A stretch of DNA of 64,000 nt from Arthrobacter alpinus (GCF_001445575.1 NZ_CP013200.1:1860001-1924000); one strand, 5' to 3'; positions 18,683 to 28,420 are shown, counted from the first letter of the stretch. Notes: a model not told the origin generated them from the letters alone. Translations and numbers: made by a program.

Positions 18683-18742
18683 GAAAAGCCGCTGCTCCTT
18701 CCTGCTCCGGAGATCCGGAGCAGGAAGGAGCAGCGGCTTTTC
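18683..18742. terminator. 60-nt perfect inverted repeat (29-bp stem) between converging genes
   Basis: Arms 18683-18711 and 18714-18742 are exact reverse complements with two bases between. The outer end is GAAAAGCC on the left and GGCTTTTC on the right, giving a T-rich exit on either strand. It lies between the permease (+) and the YhgE-like gene (-), so it probably terminates both. The sequence is unrelated to hairpins A and B although the overall length is the same. Confidence 0.85.
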
Positions 18743-18760
18743 ACGCACTAGCGTGCCCCA

Positions 18761-20918
18761 TCATTCTTTACGTAGGGCACCCCGCCGGCGGAACATGATC
18801 GTCATGGCGATCGCCACGAGGATGACTCCCAGGATTGCCAACAGTGGAACTGGGTTGATGGCAGCTCCTGCGGGGTGACGGCGGAAACACCCGAGTACAG
18901 CTCCGAGGTGCCGTCGGCTACTTGCGTGTTACCCGCTGCCAGTTTCCCGGCACCGTCAGCCATGAGGCTGGCGCCGTCAGCTAGCTTCACAGAGCCATCG
19001 GCGAGCTTGGAGTTTCCGTCAGCCAACGCCGCGTTGCCAGCGGCGAGTTTCTCGGCGCCATCGGCCAGCGTCTTGCTGCCGGCTAACAGGCCGGATCCGG
19101 GGATGTCCGGGGTCCCCGAGACGCCTTCACTGAGCGCCTGCGTTCCGGCGGCGAGCTTCTGCGAACCGGACTCCAGATTGTTAGCGGCGTACAGCAGACC
19201 CGGCTTCTCGGGATCTCCGGGAGTACCGTCCATGCCATAGACCAGCTGCTGGGTTCCGGCAGAGAGCTTCTGCGTGCCGGCGAACAACGTCGAACTACCA
19301 TTGGCCAGCGCAGCAGTGCCCCCGATGAGGCCAGGCTTTTCCGCGGTGCCCTTCAGCCCGTCCGCGATTTGCCCGGTGCCGTCGGAAAGCTTGCCTGTGC
19401 CAGTTGACAATGCGGTGGCGCCGGCGGCAAGGGACTGCACGCCGTTGAGTAGTCCTGGCTGGGAGGGATCGTTCGGTTTCCCATTGACACCCACCATCAG
19501 TTGCTGGGTGCCTGTATGCAATGCCGTGGAGCCATCCGAGAGTTGCTTGCTTCCCTTAGAAAGTGCCAACGCACCGTCGGCGATCTGCTGGTTGCCCGCG
19601 ACAAGTCCGGGCTGGGCCGGATCATTGGGGACGCCGTTGAGCCCGGCAGAGATTTGCGAGGTGCCGCTGGCGAGCTGCTGGGCACCAGCTGACATTTGCG
19701 CAGCGCCGGCAACCAGGCCGGGGCTCGCGGGATCGGTGCTGTTGATCTTTGATCCAGCACACCAAAGCCACCCTTAAGCTGTTGGGCTCCGGTAGCCAGA
19801 GCGGCACTGCCCTGTGCAGCCTGAATACCGCCGGCCTCCAGCTGCTTCAGCTGATCCAGAATCAGACCGAGAGGAATGACCGGTGTGGTTTCGGCGGTTT
19901 CGCGAAGCTTGGTCAGGCCCTCCTGAAGTGCGGCGAGACCCTCGGCTGGCGCCCCGCTGGCGGATCCGTGACCAGCCAATTGAGTTGCACCGGCGGCCAG
20001 TTGATTCGCACCGTCGGCCAGATTCTGCGGTTCATTCCCGCTGGCCGATGCGGTGAGTGCAGCCGAGAGCTGCGCTGCCCCGGCTTCCAATCCCTGTGCA
20101 CCAGTGCTTAGCTGCTGGGCACCGGCGTCGACCTTTGCTGCTCCTGCGCCGAGGGCTGCTGCTCCGGTTGCGGCGGTGGCCGCACCCGTGCTGAGCTGCG
20201 TCGCTCCGGTATTGAGCTTGGCGGCCCCTGCTGAGAGTTCGCCTGCGCCTTTGTCCACGGCACCAATGCCCGGGGCCAACTGGGTCTTGACTCCGTCGGC
20301 CAGGGTGGCCGCGCCTGCCTGCAGTTCCTTGGAACCGGCAAACAATGCCTGGGCACCGGTGTTGGCGGCGAACACTCCCGGGGCTAGCTGATTCTTGACA
20401 CCGTCTGCAATGGTCGTTGCTCCGGTGCTCAGTTGGGATCCACCAGCGGTCAGCTGGTCGGCGCCGTCATCCACGGCATAGACGCCGGGGGCCAGCTTGT
20501 TGCGTACGTCGGTGGCAGTTTTTGCGGCTCCAGTGGACAATGCCGAGGCGCCGTCGTTGGCGCTGACTAGTCCGGGGGCCAGCTTGTCTGCAATTCCTTG
20601 CTTGAGCGTCGTTGCTCCGCCGGAAAGTTTATTGGCCCCTGCGCTGGCATCCGTGGCACCTTTTGCGGCGGTGGCGGCACCCTTGGACAGTGCCGCAGCA
20701 CCCTCGTCCAAGTCGGTGGCCCCGTCTTGGAGCTTGTTGGCCCCGGCAGCAGTGAGTTTGGTGCCATCGTGCAGCTGTGAGGCTCCATTGGCAATTTTGG
20801 TGGTGGTCAAGGCGAAGAACATGATCAGCCCGATGATCAAGAGGCCAAGAATTGCGTGGGCTACGTAATGTTTTCTGTTGGACCTGTGCAATGGCGGGCC
20901 TGTAGTGCTGCGAGACAT
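18761..20918 (-). CDS. YhgE/Pip-like heptad-repeat membrane protein, probable two -1 frameshifts
   Basis: The ATG at 20918 follows GAGGA. Residues 18-38 are a membrane segment (ILGLLIIGLIMFFALTTT region). A very long series of short repeats of the form G-A-x-x-L-x-x-G then fills most of the protein (for example GANKLQDGATDLDEGAAALS). The last 25 residues form a second membrane segment ending in RRRGALRKE. Two lost bases interrupt the frame: one in the T run 19748-19750 and one in the CC at 18867-18868. With both restored the product is 719 residues ending at 18761. Proteins with these repeats between two membrane anchors are related to YhgE/Pip, linked to membrane export and phage infection; function here is unknown. 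Confidence 0.82.
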
Positions 20919-20966
20919 AAGCAGTTCCTCACTGTTGTTGGCTAGGTGTGACGCAGCTAACACGTT

Positions 20967-20986
20967 AAGCTACTGACGAGTAACTT
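20967..20986. promoter_or_regulatory. TetR-type operator upstream of YhgE-like gene
   Basis: AAGCTACT-GACG-AGTAACTT is an 8-4-8 inverted repeat with one mismatched pair, 49 bp before the start codon. The TTACT-N4-AGTAA shape is typical of operators for TetR repressors that control membrane-protein genes. No TetR gene lies next to it, so the regulator would be encoded elsewhere. Confidence 0.55.
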
Positions 20987-21062
20987 ACATGAGGGGGCGG
21001 TGATTAAGTCAACCGTTATGCAAATGTGACCTAAATTTGCTTGCGCCCTGCTGACGCAAAAA

Positions 21063-21122
21063 TGATCCCGATTCCGCTTTCGGAGCCCGGAATACTGGCG
21101 TCCGAAAGCGGAATCGGGATCA
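21063..21122. terminator. 60-nt long-hairpin terminator, family member B
   Basis: Perfect 22-bp arms, extended by four A-T pairs outside (21059-21126), enclose a 16-nt loop. Read on the minus strand it follows the SRPBCC gene and ends in TTTTT, so it should terminate that operon. It is related to hairpin A at 12743-12802: 47 of 60 positions match in transcription orientation, with four compensating changes in the stem. Confidence 0.88.
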
Positions 21123-21170
21123 TTTTGCATCAAGTGGAGGGAACGAACCCGGGTGCCCTCTCCTGAACTG

Positions 21171-21655
21171 TCATTCGGCCAAAATGGCGTCAATTTGGCC
21201 CATGGCCTCGCGCATTCCTTCCTCCATGCCCATGGCGATCATCTTCTCCATTTGCTCCTCGGATGCGAACGTCGTTTCCACGCTCATCCGGGTTCGACCG
21301 CCGAGATCTTCTAGTGTGACGGTCATGGTTGCGGCGCCCATCTCTGCTACGCGATCCCCGTTGTCGTCGGCAAAGCCGTCCTCCAAAACCAGGCGGGTCG
21401 GGGCCGTGATGGTAGTAAACTCCACCAGCCTCGCCCCTTCGATCCGTCTGGTCCGGTCATGTAGTAGGCGGCCTGCCCGCCTGGTTCAAAATCGAACTGT
21501 TCGAACGTTGCTGGCCATGTGGGCGGACCCCACCAGCGTTCCAGCTGGCGTGGATCCTCCCAGATCTGCCAGACGCGTTCGACGGCGGCGGCGAACTCCG
21601 ACGTGATGCGCAGGGTGAGGTTCTCTGTGCTTTTGGTGGTGTCGGTGACTGTCAT
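21171..21655 (-). CDS. SRPBCC/AHSA1-domain protein, probable -1 frameshift
   Basis: The first part (21655 downward) reads TLRITSEFAAAVERVWQIWEDPRQLERWWGP, the classic opening of AHSA1-type START-like domains. The second part, in another frame, reads VEFTTITAPTRLVLEDGFADD and ends AMGQIDAILAE, also family-like. Adding one base to the C run 21434-21437 joins them into 161 residues. The domain binds hydrophobic ligands; its role here is unknown. It is the second gene of an operon with the ArsR-type regulator, overlapping it by four bases, an arrangement common in actinobacteria. Confidence 0.85.
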
Positions 21656-22017
21656 GGGACTTCCTTTCCTTGTGATTCATCCGGGGCTTCTTCGGCCAGG
21701 ATGTCTGCAATCCGATCGACGCGCTGCCGCCAGATTGCCTCATAGTTATCGAGTAGGCGCTGTGCCTTGCGCAAGCCGTCGTGATTGGCGCGCACCACCT
21801 GCTCCCTTCCGCGTTTCTCCTTGGTGATGAGGGAAGCCCGTTCCAGTACGGCCACATGCTTTTGGACCGCTGCGAAACTCATGGCGTAGTAGCGGGCTAG
21901 CCCGGAAACCGAATACTCGGCAAGAGTCACCTTGTGCACAATGTCTCTACGCGTGGTGTCGGCCAAGGCCTGAAACACGCGGTCCATTTCTGATTCACTG
22001 AGCTGATCTACAACCAT
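21652..22017 (-). CDS. ArsR-family (SdpR-like) transcriptional regulator
   Basis: 121 residues. It opens MDRVFQALADTTRRDIV, standard for winged-helix ArsR proteins. The recognition region is SVSGLARYYAMSFAAVQKHVAVLERASLI, and the tail is helical. There are no cysteines suited to metal binding, so it is unlikely to be a metal sensor. A perfect palindrome overlaps its own start codon, suggesting self-repression, with the SRPBCC protein as co-regulated partner. Confidence 0.92.
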   Translation of the reverse strand: MVVDQLSESEMDRVFQALADTTRRDIVHKVTLAEYSVSGLARYYAMSFAAVQKHVAVLERASLITKEKRGREQVVRANHDGLRKAQRLLDNYEAIWRQRVDRIADILAEEAPDESQGKEVP

Positions 22018-22027
22018 TTGGTTGTAG
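22008..22027. promoter_or_regulatory. palindromic operator overlapping ArsR-type start codon
   Basis: CTACAACCATTTGGTTGTAG has perfect 9-base arms and a 2-base centre. The regulator's ATG (complement of 22015-22017) lies inside the left arm. A repressor bound here would block both promoter-proximal transcription and the start region, fitting a self-controlled ArsR/SRPBCC operon. Confidence 0.7.
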
Positions 22028-22185
22028 ATTACTCCCGAGGAAATGCTCCCGTCAAGGGGTTCTTCATGCCGAAAACTGACGGTACTGCTCAGGTGTGGAC
22101 GGGCGCGGAAATCATGGGCAGGCGTGGGCAGACGCCGTCAAGGAATCCGATGCTAGAGGGATGCAAGAGAAGAGCCAGCGCGCGG

Positions 22186-23531
22186 CTAGAGCAGGGCGTC
22201 ATCCAGTCGACGAGCGCGGGCAGCGAAGGCGGCGACCTGTGGAACCGCACCCACCAGCGCCTGGAGAGCGGCGACGGCTTCCGTGTCCGCGGCACCCATG
22301 TCGGAAGCCAGCCACTGGGACAGCGCCGCACTAGAGGAATCTGTGAGTAGTGCCGTCCGGACAGCGGCGTTGAGTTCCTCCCGCAGCAGCTCAAGGGCTC
22401 TCGCGGTGGAGCGGCTCAAGAGCGGGGCGCGGTACCTTGCTAGTGCCTGGGGTGCGTTTCCGCAGCGGAGTGCCGCCAACACCTGGTTCGCGTCGACGAG
22501 GGCCCGCACCGGATCAGCTAGTTGGTACGGGTTGGAGGAGATGGCCGAACCCAGCACAGTCCGGAGCCGGTGCATTTCAATGCGCACAGTAGCTGCCGTC
22601 CCGGTCTCCCCATAGAGCTCGTACGCAAGCTCGTCGGCACTGAATCCCTCCTGGCGGGAACACAGCAGCGCCAGAATCTCCGCCCGCCGCAACGTCAGCG
22701 GCACCCGCCGGCCATCCGCGTGCACCACCGCTGGCCGCTCGCCGAGCAGTTCAATGCCAGCTATTGCTCCCACTGGTTCATGGCCGACGCCGGACCCGTC
22801 ACCTTGGGTGCCCAGCCCGCCCCCAGCTGCTGCCGTGGGGCCGCGACCGGCCGCTGTTCTGCCGAGAATTTCCTCTGCGGCCCGGACGGCACACCGGACC
22901 ATGCGCAAAGAATCCGGCGTCAGCGTTGTCAGGGGTCCGGATACATCCAGCACCCGAGGAGTTCTCCTGTCAGGGGGTGTCGAATCGGGGCGGCCGTGCA
23001 CGCCCAGTCGTGATGCGTGCGCACCAAATGCTCGGCTGAAAACAGTTGTCCGGCAGAACCGGTGCGCAAAACCTCGCTAATGGCGTTGGTGCCGATCCCG
23101 GACTCGGACCAGTCGGCACCCTCGGTGAATTCCAAGGAATCAGCCTGGGTCAGGGCGTTCCGGCCGCCGATACGCCACAACACCTCACCGGCGGCGTCGG
23201 TGATGATCAGCAGTTGCCTGCCGCCGTCGGAATCATCTCCCAGTAGTTCCGTAAGGGCTGGGATTGCGGGGGAGAGGATGTGTTCCCGGCGCAGAGCGCG
23301 GACTTCTGAGGGTTCGCGTACATGGCGGGGACTGTGCTGGTCGGGGCTGATGCCCAGGGCGAGGGAGCGTCGCCACGATTCCTGGATGTCGGTGGTAATC
23401 TCGGCCCTCTCTGCTCCGCCGATGACGTCCTCATGGGCGTGCCGGAGCATGCGCGAATACATGACAGGGTCGCTGAAGCGAAGCGCCGAGGTGGCGCCTG
23501 TGCCTGCAGTGCCGGAAGACACCTCGACCAT
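22186..23531 (-). CDS. GAF-domain transcriptional regulator, probable -1 frameshift
   Basis: The start at 23531 follows AAGGG. The first half contains EITTDIQESWRRSLALGI and a GAF domain with GADWSESGIGTNAISEVLR and HHDWACTAAPIRHPLTGELLG, as in AcoR-type regulators but without an AAA domain. The frame ends near 22929; adding one base at the C run 22953-22955 continues it as VLDVSGPLTTLTPDSLRMVR, the usual next block, into a frame ending at 22186. The C-terminal part (RVPLTLRRAEILALLCSRQEGFSADELAYELYG) looks like a winged-helix DNA-binding domain. The corrected protein is 448 residues. It is divergent from the flavin monooxygenase gene and probably controls it. Confidence 0.82.
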
Positions 23532-23611
23532 GCATTTTCCCTTCAGGCGGCCATCCCGTGCCGTGAATCTTGTTGTGCCGCGAACGGCGGTGTGCCGTGC
23601 AAGCCTCTCAT

Positions 23612-23634
23612 TCAACGTCTCAGGAGACGTTACA
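23612..23634. promoter_or_regulatory. operator palindrome between GAF regulator and monooxygenase
   Basis: AACGTCTC-AG-GAGACGTT (23614-23631) is a perfect 8-2-8 inverted repeat in the 216-bp divergent region. The wider 23-bp sequence from TCAACG to TTACA recurs at 57449-57471 with four differences. It is the best candidate site for the GAF regulator. Confidence 0.65.
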
Positions 23635-23747
23635 GACGCGTGCAACGTCCCTGCAACCCCACGGGAGCTTTACTTGTGAGATCAGTCACGTTACAACAGC
23701 TTACGCTCTCCATCGTGGGGAGCAGAGCAGCGGACAAGGGAGTCGGC

Positions 23748-25565
23748 ATGTCACCCAGCACCACAGAAGAAGCAAGCAGCACTACACCCACCGGCATTGT
23801 CACGGAGTGGCTCCAGGCGCTTGATGAGGCCTTGACCTCCCGGGACGTGTCAGCGGCAACGGCACTTTTCGCCGACGACTGTTATTGGCGCGACTTTGTT
23901 GCTTTCACCTGGAACCTGAAAACCTTTGAAGGCCGGGAGCAGATCGGGGCCATGCTCACCGACCGGCTGGATCATGTGGCCCCCACCGGGTGGGTGCTCG
24001 CAGAGGATGCCACGGGGGATGCCGAAAATACGGAAGCCTGGATCAACTTTGAAACGGGTGCCGCCAATGGCTACGGGCACCTGCGCCTGAAGGACGGAAA
24101 GTGCTGGACGCTGCTGACCACCATGCAGGAGCTAAAGGGGTTTGAGGAGAAGAAGGGCCGGAACCGTGACAGGGGCGTGGATCATGAGATCACTCGCGGC
24201 CGCAAATCCTGGCTCGAACGCAAGGAAGAAAGCGAGGACCGGCTGGGCTACGACGAGCAGCCCAACACCCTCATCATCGGCGGCGGGCAGGGCGGGATTG
24301 GGCTGGCCGCACGCCTTCGCCGTCAGGGCGTGCCAACCATCGTGGTGGAAAAGAACGCCAGAGCCGGGGATTCCTGGCGTAAGCGTTACAAGTCCCTGCA
24401 CCTGCACGACCCGGTCTGGTATGACCACCTGCCCTACCTCAAGTTCCCCGATGACTGGCCCGTGTTTGCCTCCAAGGACAAGGTCGGTGACTGGTTGGAG
24501 TACTACACCGCCATCATGGAACTCAATTACTGGTCTGGTACGGAGGCCGTCAAGGCCGCTTATGACGAGGCCGCCGGAGAGTGGGTGGTTGAGGTGAAGC
24601 GCGACGGCGTTCCCGTCACCTTGCGCCCCAAGCAGCTCGTGTTTGCGCTCGGTGTGTCCGGCTACCCTAACGTTCCCCACTTCGAGGGCGCGGAAACCTT
24701 CTTGGGACAGCAGTACCACTCGTCGCAGCACGCCGGGGGTGGTGACTGGACGGGAAAGAAGGCGGTTGTCATTGGTTCCAATAACTCTGCCCATGACATT
24801 TGCGCGGATTTGTGGGAGCACGGGGCAGAAGTCACCATGGTCCAGCGTTCCTCCACTCACATTTCCCGCAGCGAATCGCTCATGGATCTGGGATTGGGCG
24901 GACTCTATTCGGAGGAGGCGCTCGCCAACGGGGTCACCACGGAAAAAGCCGATCTGCTCTTCGCCTCGTTGCCGTACCGCATTCTGCCGGAGGCTCAGAA
25001 ACCCATCTATGCCGAAATGGCCATCCGGGATAAGGGCTTCTACGATGATCTGGCGGCCGCCGGCTTCGACCTGGACTTTGGTGAGGACGGCTCTGGCCTG
25101 TTCGTGAAGTACCTACGGCGCGGCTCCGGCTACTACATTGACGTTGGTGCCTCTCAACTCGTCATTGATGGGCGGGTCAAGCTTGCTACGGGGCAGGTGG
25201 AGAAGCTGACGGGCAACGCCGTTGTCATGGATGACGGGACCGAGCTTGAGGCGGACCTGATCGTCTACGCCACCGGCTACGGTTCCATGAATGGCTGGCT
25301 GTCGGACCTTGTCTCGCCTGAGGTGGCAAATGCGGTGGGCAAATGCTGGGGCTACGGCTCGGACACCAAGCGTGACCCCGGTCCCTGGGAAGGGGAGCTG
25401 CGCAACATGTGGAAGCCCACCAATGTGGACAACCTCTGGATCCACGGCGGCAACTTGCACCAGAGCCGGCACTACTCCAACTACCTGGCCCTCCAATTGA
25501 AAGCCCGGATGGAGGGACTGAACACCCCGGTCTACCAGCGGCAGGCCTCACACCACACCCACTGA
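23748..25565 (+). CDS. flavin-containing monooxygenase-like oxidoreductase with N-terminal SnoaL-like domain
   Basis: 605 residues from the ATG at 23748 (AAGGGAG upstream); the frame is open further upstream but overlaps the regulator. Residues 10-130 look like a SnoaL/NTF2 fold (ALTSRDVSAATALFADDCYW). The rest is a flavoprotein: FAD motif LIIGGGQGGIGLAARLRRQG near residue 176, and NADPH motif VVIGSNNSAHDICADLWEHG near 340, followed by the late motif LIVYATGYGS. It should oxidise an organic substrate, perhaps by Baeyer-Villiger or N/S-oxidation chemistry. Substrate unknown. It is probably controlled by the divergent GAF regulator. Confidence 0.88.
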   Translation: MSPSTTEEASSTTPTGIVTEWLQALDEALTSRDVSAATALFADDCYWRDFVAFTWNLKTFEGREQIGAMLTDRLDHVAPTGWVLAEDATGDAENTEAWINFETGAANGYGHLRLKDGKCWTLLTTMQELKGFEEKKGRNRDRGVDHEITRGRKSWLERKEESEDRLGYDEQPNTLIIGGGQGGIGLAARLRRQGVPTIVVEKNARAGDSWRKRYKSLHLHDPVWYDHLPYLKFPDDWPVFASKDKVGDWLEYYTAIMELNYWSGTEAVKAAYDEAAGEWVVEVKRDGVPVTLRPKQLVFALGVSGYPNVPHFEGAETFLGQQYHSSQHAGGGDWTGKKAVVIGSNNSAHDICADLWEHGAEVTMVQRSSTHISRSESLMDLGLGGLYSEEALANGVTTEKADLLFASLPYRILPEAQKPIYAEMAIRDKGFYDDLAAAGFDLDFGEDGSGLFVKYLRRGSGYYIDVGASQLVIDGRVKLATGQVEKLTGNAVVMDDGTELEADLIVYATGYGSMNGWLSDLVSPEVANAVGKCWGYGSDTKRDPGPWEGELRNMWKPTNVDNLWIHGGNLHQSRHYSNYLALQLKARMEGLNTPVYQRQASHHTH

Positions 25566-25632
25566 CCGCTCGGCGCGCCTGAAAAACCGCCAGGCCCGCC
25601 GGCAAAACTTCCCGGACCGCCGGGCAAAAACG

Positions 25633-25693
25633 ACCCGCAGCAGTGGTTCGAAAAATCCTGACTCCCGGTGATTTTTGAACCCCTGCTGCGGGT
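25633..25693 (+). terminator. long imperfect hairpin after monooxygenase gene
   Basis: The arm 25633-25657 begins ACCCGCAGCAG and pairs with 25670-25693 apart from one mismatch and one bulged base, over about 24 bp. It lies between the monooxygenase and gltX and is followed by a short T-rich stretch (ACTTTTG). It is about the same size as the other large hairpins in this window but different in sequence. Confidence 0.7.
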
Positions 25694-25803
25694 ACTTTTG
25701 TGCCCAGATTTCTGTCCAGATTTGTACTCAGAAGCGGACTGTGGCCGGGCACGGCACCTAGGTGAGGGGATCCGGCGTCGTCCGCGATTCAGGCGAGGTG
25801 GCC

Positions 25804-27327
25804 ATGGCAGCTAAACTGGATTCCATCATGACTAATGTTGCCTCGATCCCCACTGTCACCGCTGAAACCCCCGTCCGGGTAAGGTTTTGCCCGTCGCCCA
25901 CTGGAACGCCCCACGTTGGGTTGATCCGCACGGCCCTGTTCAACTGGGCCTACGCCCGCCACACCGGCGGCAAGTTGATTTTCCGCATCGAGGACACCGA
26001 TGCCAAGCGCGACAGCGAGGAAAGTTACCTGCAGCTGCTCGACGCCCTGAAGTGGCTCGGCATCACCTGGGACGAAGGTGTTGAGGTTGGTGGCCCGCAC
26101 GAGCCGTACCGCCAGTCGCAGCGTGGGGACATCTACAAGGACGTCATCGCCAAGCTGGTTGCCGGCGGGCACGCTTATGAGTCCTATTCCACACCCGAAG
26201 AGGTCGAAGATCGTCACAAGGCTGCCGGCCGGGACGTTAAGCTTGGATACGACAACTTTGACCGTGACCTCACCGAAGAGCAGATTGCTGTTTTCAAGGC
26301 CGAGGGCCGTGCACCGGCGCTGCGCTTGCGTATGCCGGACCGCGATATCACGTTCAACGATTTGGTCCGGGGCGAGATCACCTTTAAGGCAGGATCAGTC
26401 CCGGACTACGCAATTGTCCGCCCCAACGGTGCGCCGTTGTACACGCTGGTGAACCCTGTCGATGATGCCCTCATGGGCGTCACTCACGTGTTGCGCGGCG
26501 AGGATCTGCTCTCTTCCACTCCCCGTCAGGTTGCCTTGTATGAGGCCCTGTATGCGGTGGGTGTTGCCGAGTACATGCCGTTGTTCGGCCACCTGCCCTA
26601 CGTTATGGGTGCCGGCAACAAGAAGCTCTCCAAGCGCGATCCCGAATCCAGTCTGTTCCTGCACCGTGACCGCGGTTTCATTCCCGAGGGCCTGCTGAAC
26701 TACCTGTCTCTGCTGGGCTGGTCACTCTCCGCCGATGAGGACATTTTCACCGTGGCGCAGCTCGTGGAGAAGTTTGATATCCACGACGTTCTGGGTAACC
26801 CGGCGCGCTTCGACATCAAGAAGGCTGAAGCCATCAACGGCACCCACGTGCGCATGCTCGAGGCCACCGACTTCCGCAACCGCCTGATCCCGTACCTGCA
26901 GGCTGCCGGCCTGGTGGGGGATGTGTTGACGCCGCGCGAGGAGGAAATCCTCACCGAGGCTGCCCCTCTGGTCCAGGAACGCATCATCTTGCTGGGCGAG
27001 GCTCCTGAGATGATTGCTTTCCTTTTCAAGAAGGACGACGCCGTCGATGTCGCCGAGGATTCCCTCAAGGGCATGCCGGAGAACCTGACCGAGGTCCTGG
27101 ATGCTGCCTTGGCAGCCCTTTCGCCCCTTGAAGACTGGAGTGCCGAGTCCATTCAGGCCGCGCTGAAGTCTGCACTGGTGGAGGGCCTTGGCATCAAGCC
27201 GCGCTTCGCGTTCGGCCCTGTCCGCACGGCGCTGTCCGGGCGCAAGGTTTCACCCCCGCTGTTCGAGTCCATGGTGATCCTGGGCAAGGAATCCTCGTTG
27301 ACCCGCCTGCGCGCGTTCAAGGGCTAA
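25804..27327 (+). CDS. gltX: glutamyl-tRNA synthetase
   Basis: 507 residues from the ATG at 25804 (GAGGTGG upstream); an ATG at 25828 is the main alternative. It has the class I signature [20 protein letters not shown] (HIGH as HVGL) and the KMSKS equivalent KKLSKRD near residue 280. It charges tRNA-Glu, and in many actinobacteria also tRNA-Gln for later amidation. Here both a tRNA-Gln and a tRNA-Glu gene lie just downstream. Confidence 0.97.
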   Translation: MAAKLDSIMTNVASIPTVTAETPVRVRFCPSPTGTPHVGLIRTALFNWAYARHTGGKLIFRIEDTDAKRDSEESYLQLLDALKWLGITWDEGVEVGGPHEPYRQSQRGDIYKDVIAKLVAGGHAYESYSTPEEVEDRHKAAGRDVKLGYDNFDRDLTEEQIAVFKAEGRAPALRLRMPDRDITFNDLVRGEITFKAGSVPDYAIVRPNGAPLYTLVNPVDDALMGVTHVLRGEDLLSSTPRQVALYEALYAVGVAEYMPLFGHLPYVMGAGNKKLSKRDPESSLFLHRDRGFIPEGLLNYLSLLGWSLSADEDIFTVAQLVEKFDIHDVLGNPARFDIKKAEAINGTHVRMLEATDFRNRLIPYLQAAGLVGDVLTPREEEILTEAAPLVQERIILLGEAPEMIAFLFKKDDAVDVAEDSLKGMPENLTEVLDAALAALSPLEDWSAESIQAALKSALVEGLGIKPRFAFGPVRTALSGRKVSPPLFESMVILGKESSLTRLRAFKG

Positions 27328-27332
27328 TCGCT

Positions 27333-28127
27333 TTGCCGCTTAGTGCACCACAAAACACCGTTGACTTCGCCCCTTTTGCTGGGCGGGTCAGCGGTGTTTT
27401 GTTTGATATCGATGAAACCCTTGTGGACCTTGTGGCGGCCATGAAGGACGCCATGGTGTTTGCCTCCTCGGCACTGCTGCCCGGTTTCACTGCTGCTGGG
27501 TGGGATGACTTTTCGGCGTTGTATATGGCTGATCCGCAGCGCTACTACGATCGCTACGTGGCCGGCGAGTTCACGTTGCATGAGCAGCGTGGTCTGCGGG
27601 CGCAGGTGGTCTTCGGCAAGTTGGGCGTGGTCTTTTCTGCGCAAGCGGAGGCGCAGTGGATTACGGACTTTGAAGCGGCCCAGCCACGCTCCATCCGAGC
27701 TTTCGCGGATGTGGTGCCGCTACTGGATGCTCTGGACGCCGCTGGCATCCCCTATGGCGCCGTCAGTAACAACGTGCACGCCTATCAGCGCGCCAAGCTG
27801 AATCAGGCGGGCCTGGCACGCGTTGCTGTCCTGGTGGGCATCGACACAGTGGGCGTGGCTAAGCCGGACCCCGCGATTTTCCTGGAAGGGTGCCGTCAGC
27901 TTGGCACTGTTCCGGGTCAGACGCTGTATGTGGGGGATAACTACCTGCTCGACGGCGTTGCTTCCATCCGTGCGGGCCTGTCCGGCGTGTGGCTGAACCG
28001 GGAGTCTATGCCGGAGCCCCAAGCGCCGGGCGCCGAATCGGCTGAGCTGGAGCGCATTCAGGTGGTGGTGACGCTGGATGAAATAGGTGACCTTTTGGGA
28101 CTGTCAGCAGCCGCAGATAGTCTGTGA
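27333..28127 (+). CDS. HAD-family hydrolase
   Basis: 264 residues from a TTG start five bases after the gltX stop. No later start would keep the catalytic motif GVLFDIDETLVD (nucleophile and acid/base aspartates). The other HAD motifs are visible: AVSNN (motif II), KPDPAIF (motif III lysine) and YVGDNYLLDGVASIRAGL (motif IV). It is a small-molecule phosphatase of the IA group; substrate unknown. It is probably cotranscribed with gltX. Confidence 0.88.
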   Translation: MPLSAPQNTVDFAPFAGRVSGVLFDIDETLVDLVAAMKDAMVFASSALLPGFTAAGWDDFSALYMADPQRYYDRYVAGEFTLHEQRGLRAQVVFGKLGVVFSAQAEAQWITDFEAAQPRSIRAFADVVPLLDALDAAGIPYGAVSNNVHAYQRAKLNQAGLARVAVLVGIDTVGVAKPDPAIFLEGCRQLGTVPGQTLYVGDNYLLDGVASIRAGLSGVWLNRESMPEPQAPGAESAELERIQVVVTLDEIGDLLGLSAAADSL

Positions 28128-28159
28128 CGCACGACTCAGCCAAAAACAGCGTTCTCGTT

Positions 28160-28188
28160 TTGGTGTTCAGCAAAACCTCAGGTATAGT
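28160..28188 (+). promoter_or_regulatory. promoter for tRNA-Gln/tRNA-Glu
   Basis: TTGGTG and TATAGT stand 17 bases apart, close to the sigma-70 consensus. Transcription would start near 28195, about 60 bases before tRNA-Gln. Position and spacing fit a strong stable-RNA promoter. Confidence 0.65.
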
Positions 28189-28256
28189 TTTATCCCGGCG
28201 CGAGGGCCGCTGAAAGGCCGGGGAAACCCGGGCGATTCACGGCAGAACGTAGCCAT

Positions 28257-28328
28257 TGGGATATGGTGTAATTGGCAACACATCGGTTTCTGGTACCGAC
28301 ATTCTAGGTTCGAGTCCTGGTATCCCAG
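28257..28328 (+). tRNA. tRNA-Gln (anticodon CTG)
   Basis: A 72-base cloverleaf. The acceptor stem TGGGATA pairs with TATCCCA, with G as discriminator base. The anticodon loop reads TTCTGGT with CTG, and the T arm contains GGTTCGAGTCC. CCA is not encoded. Confidence 0.95.
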
Positions 28329-28420
28329 CGCTTATTATATAAGCTGCTTTTCGGTTGGCATGCGAGTAGTTCTTCAAGTATTATTCTTGAGGTTCGGAAG
28401 CAAAAAATCGGATGTATTAG

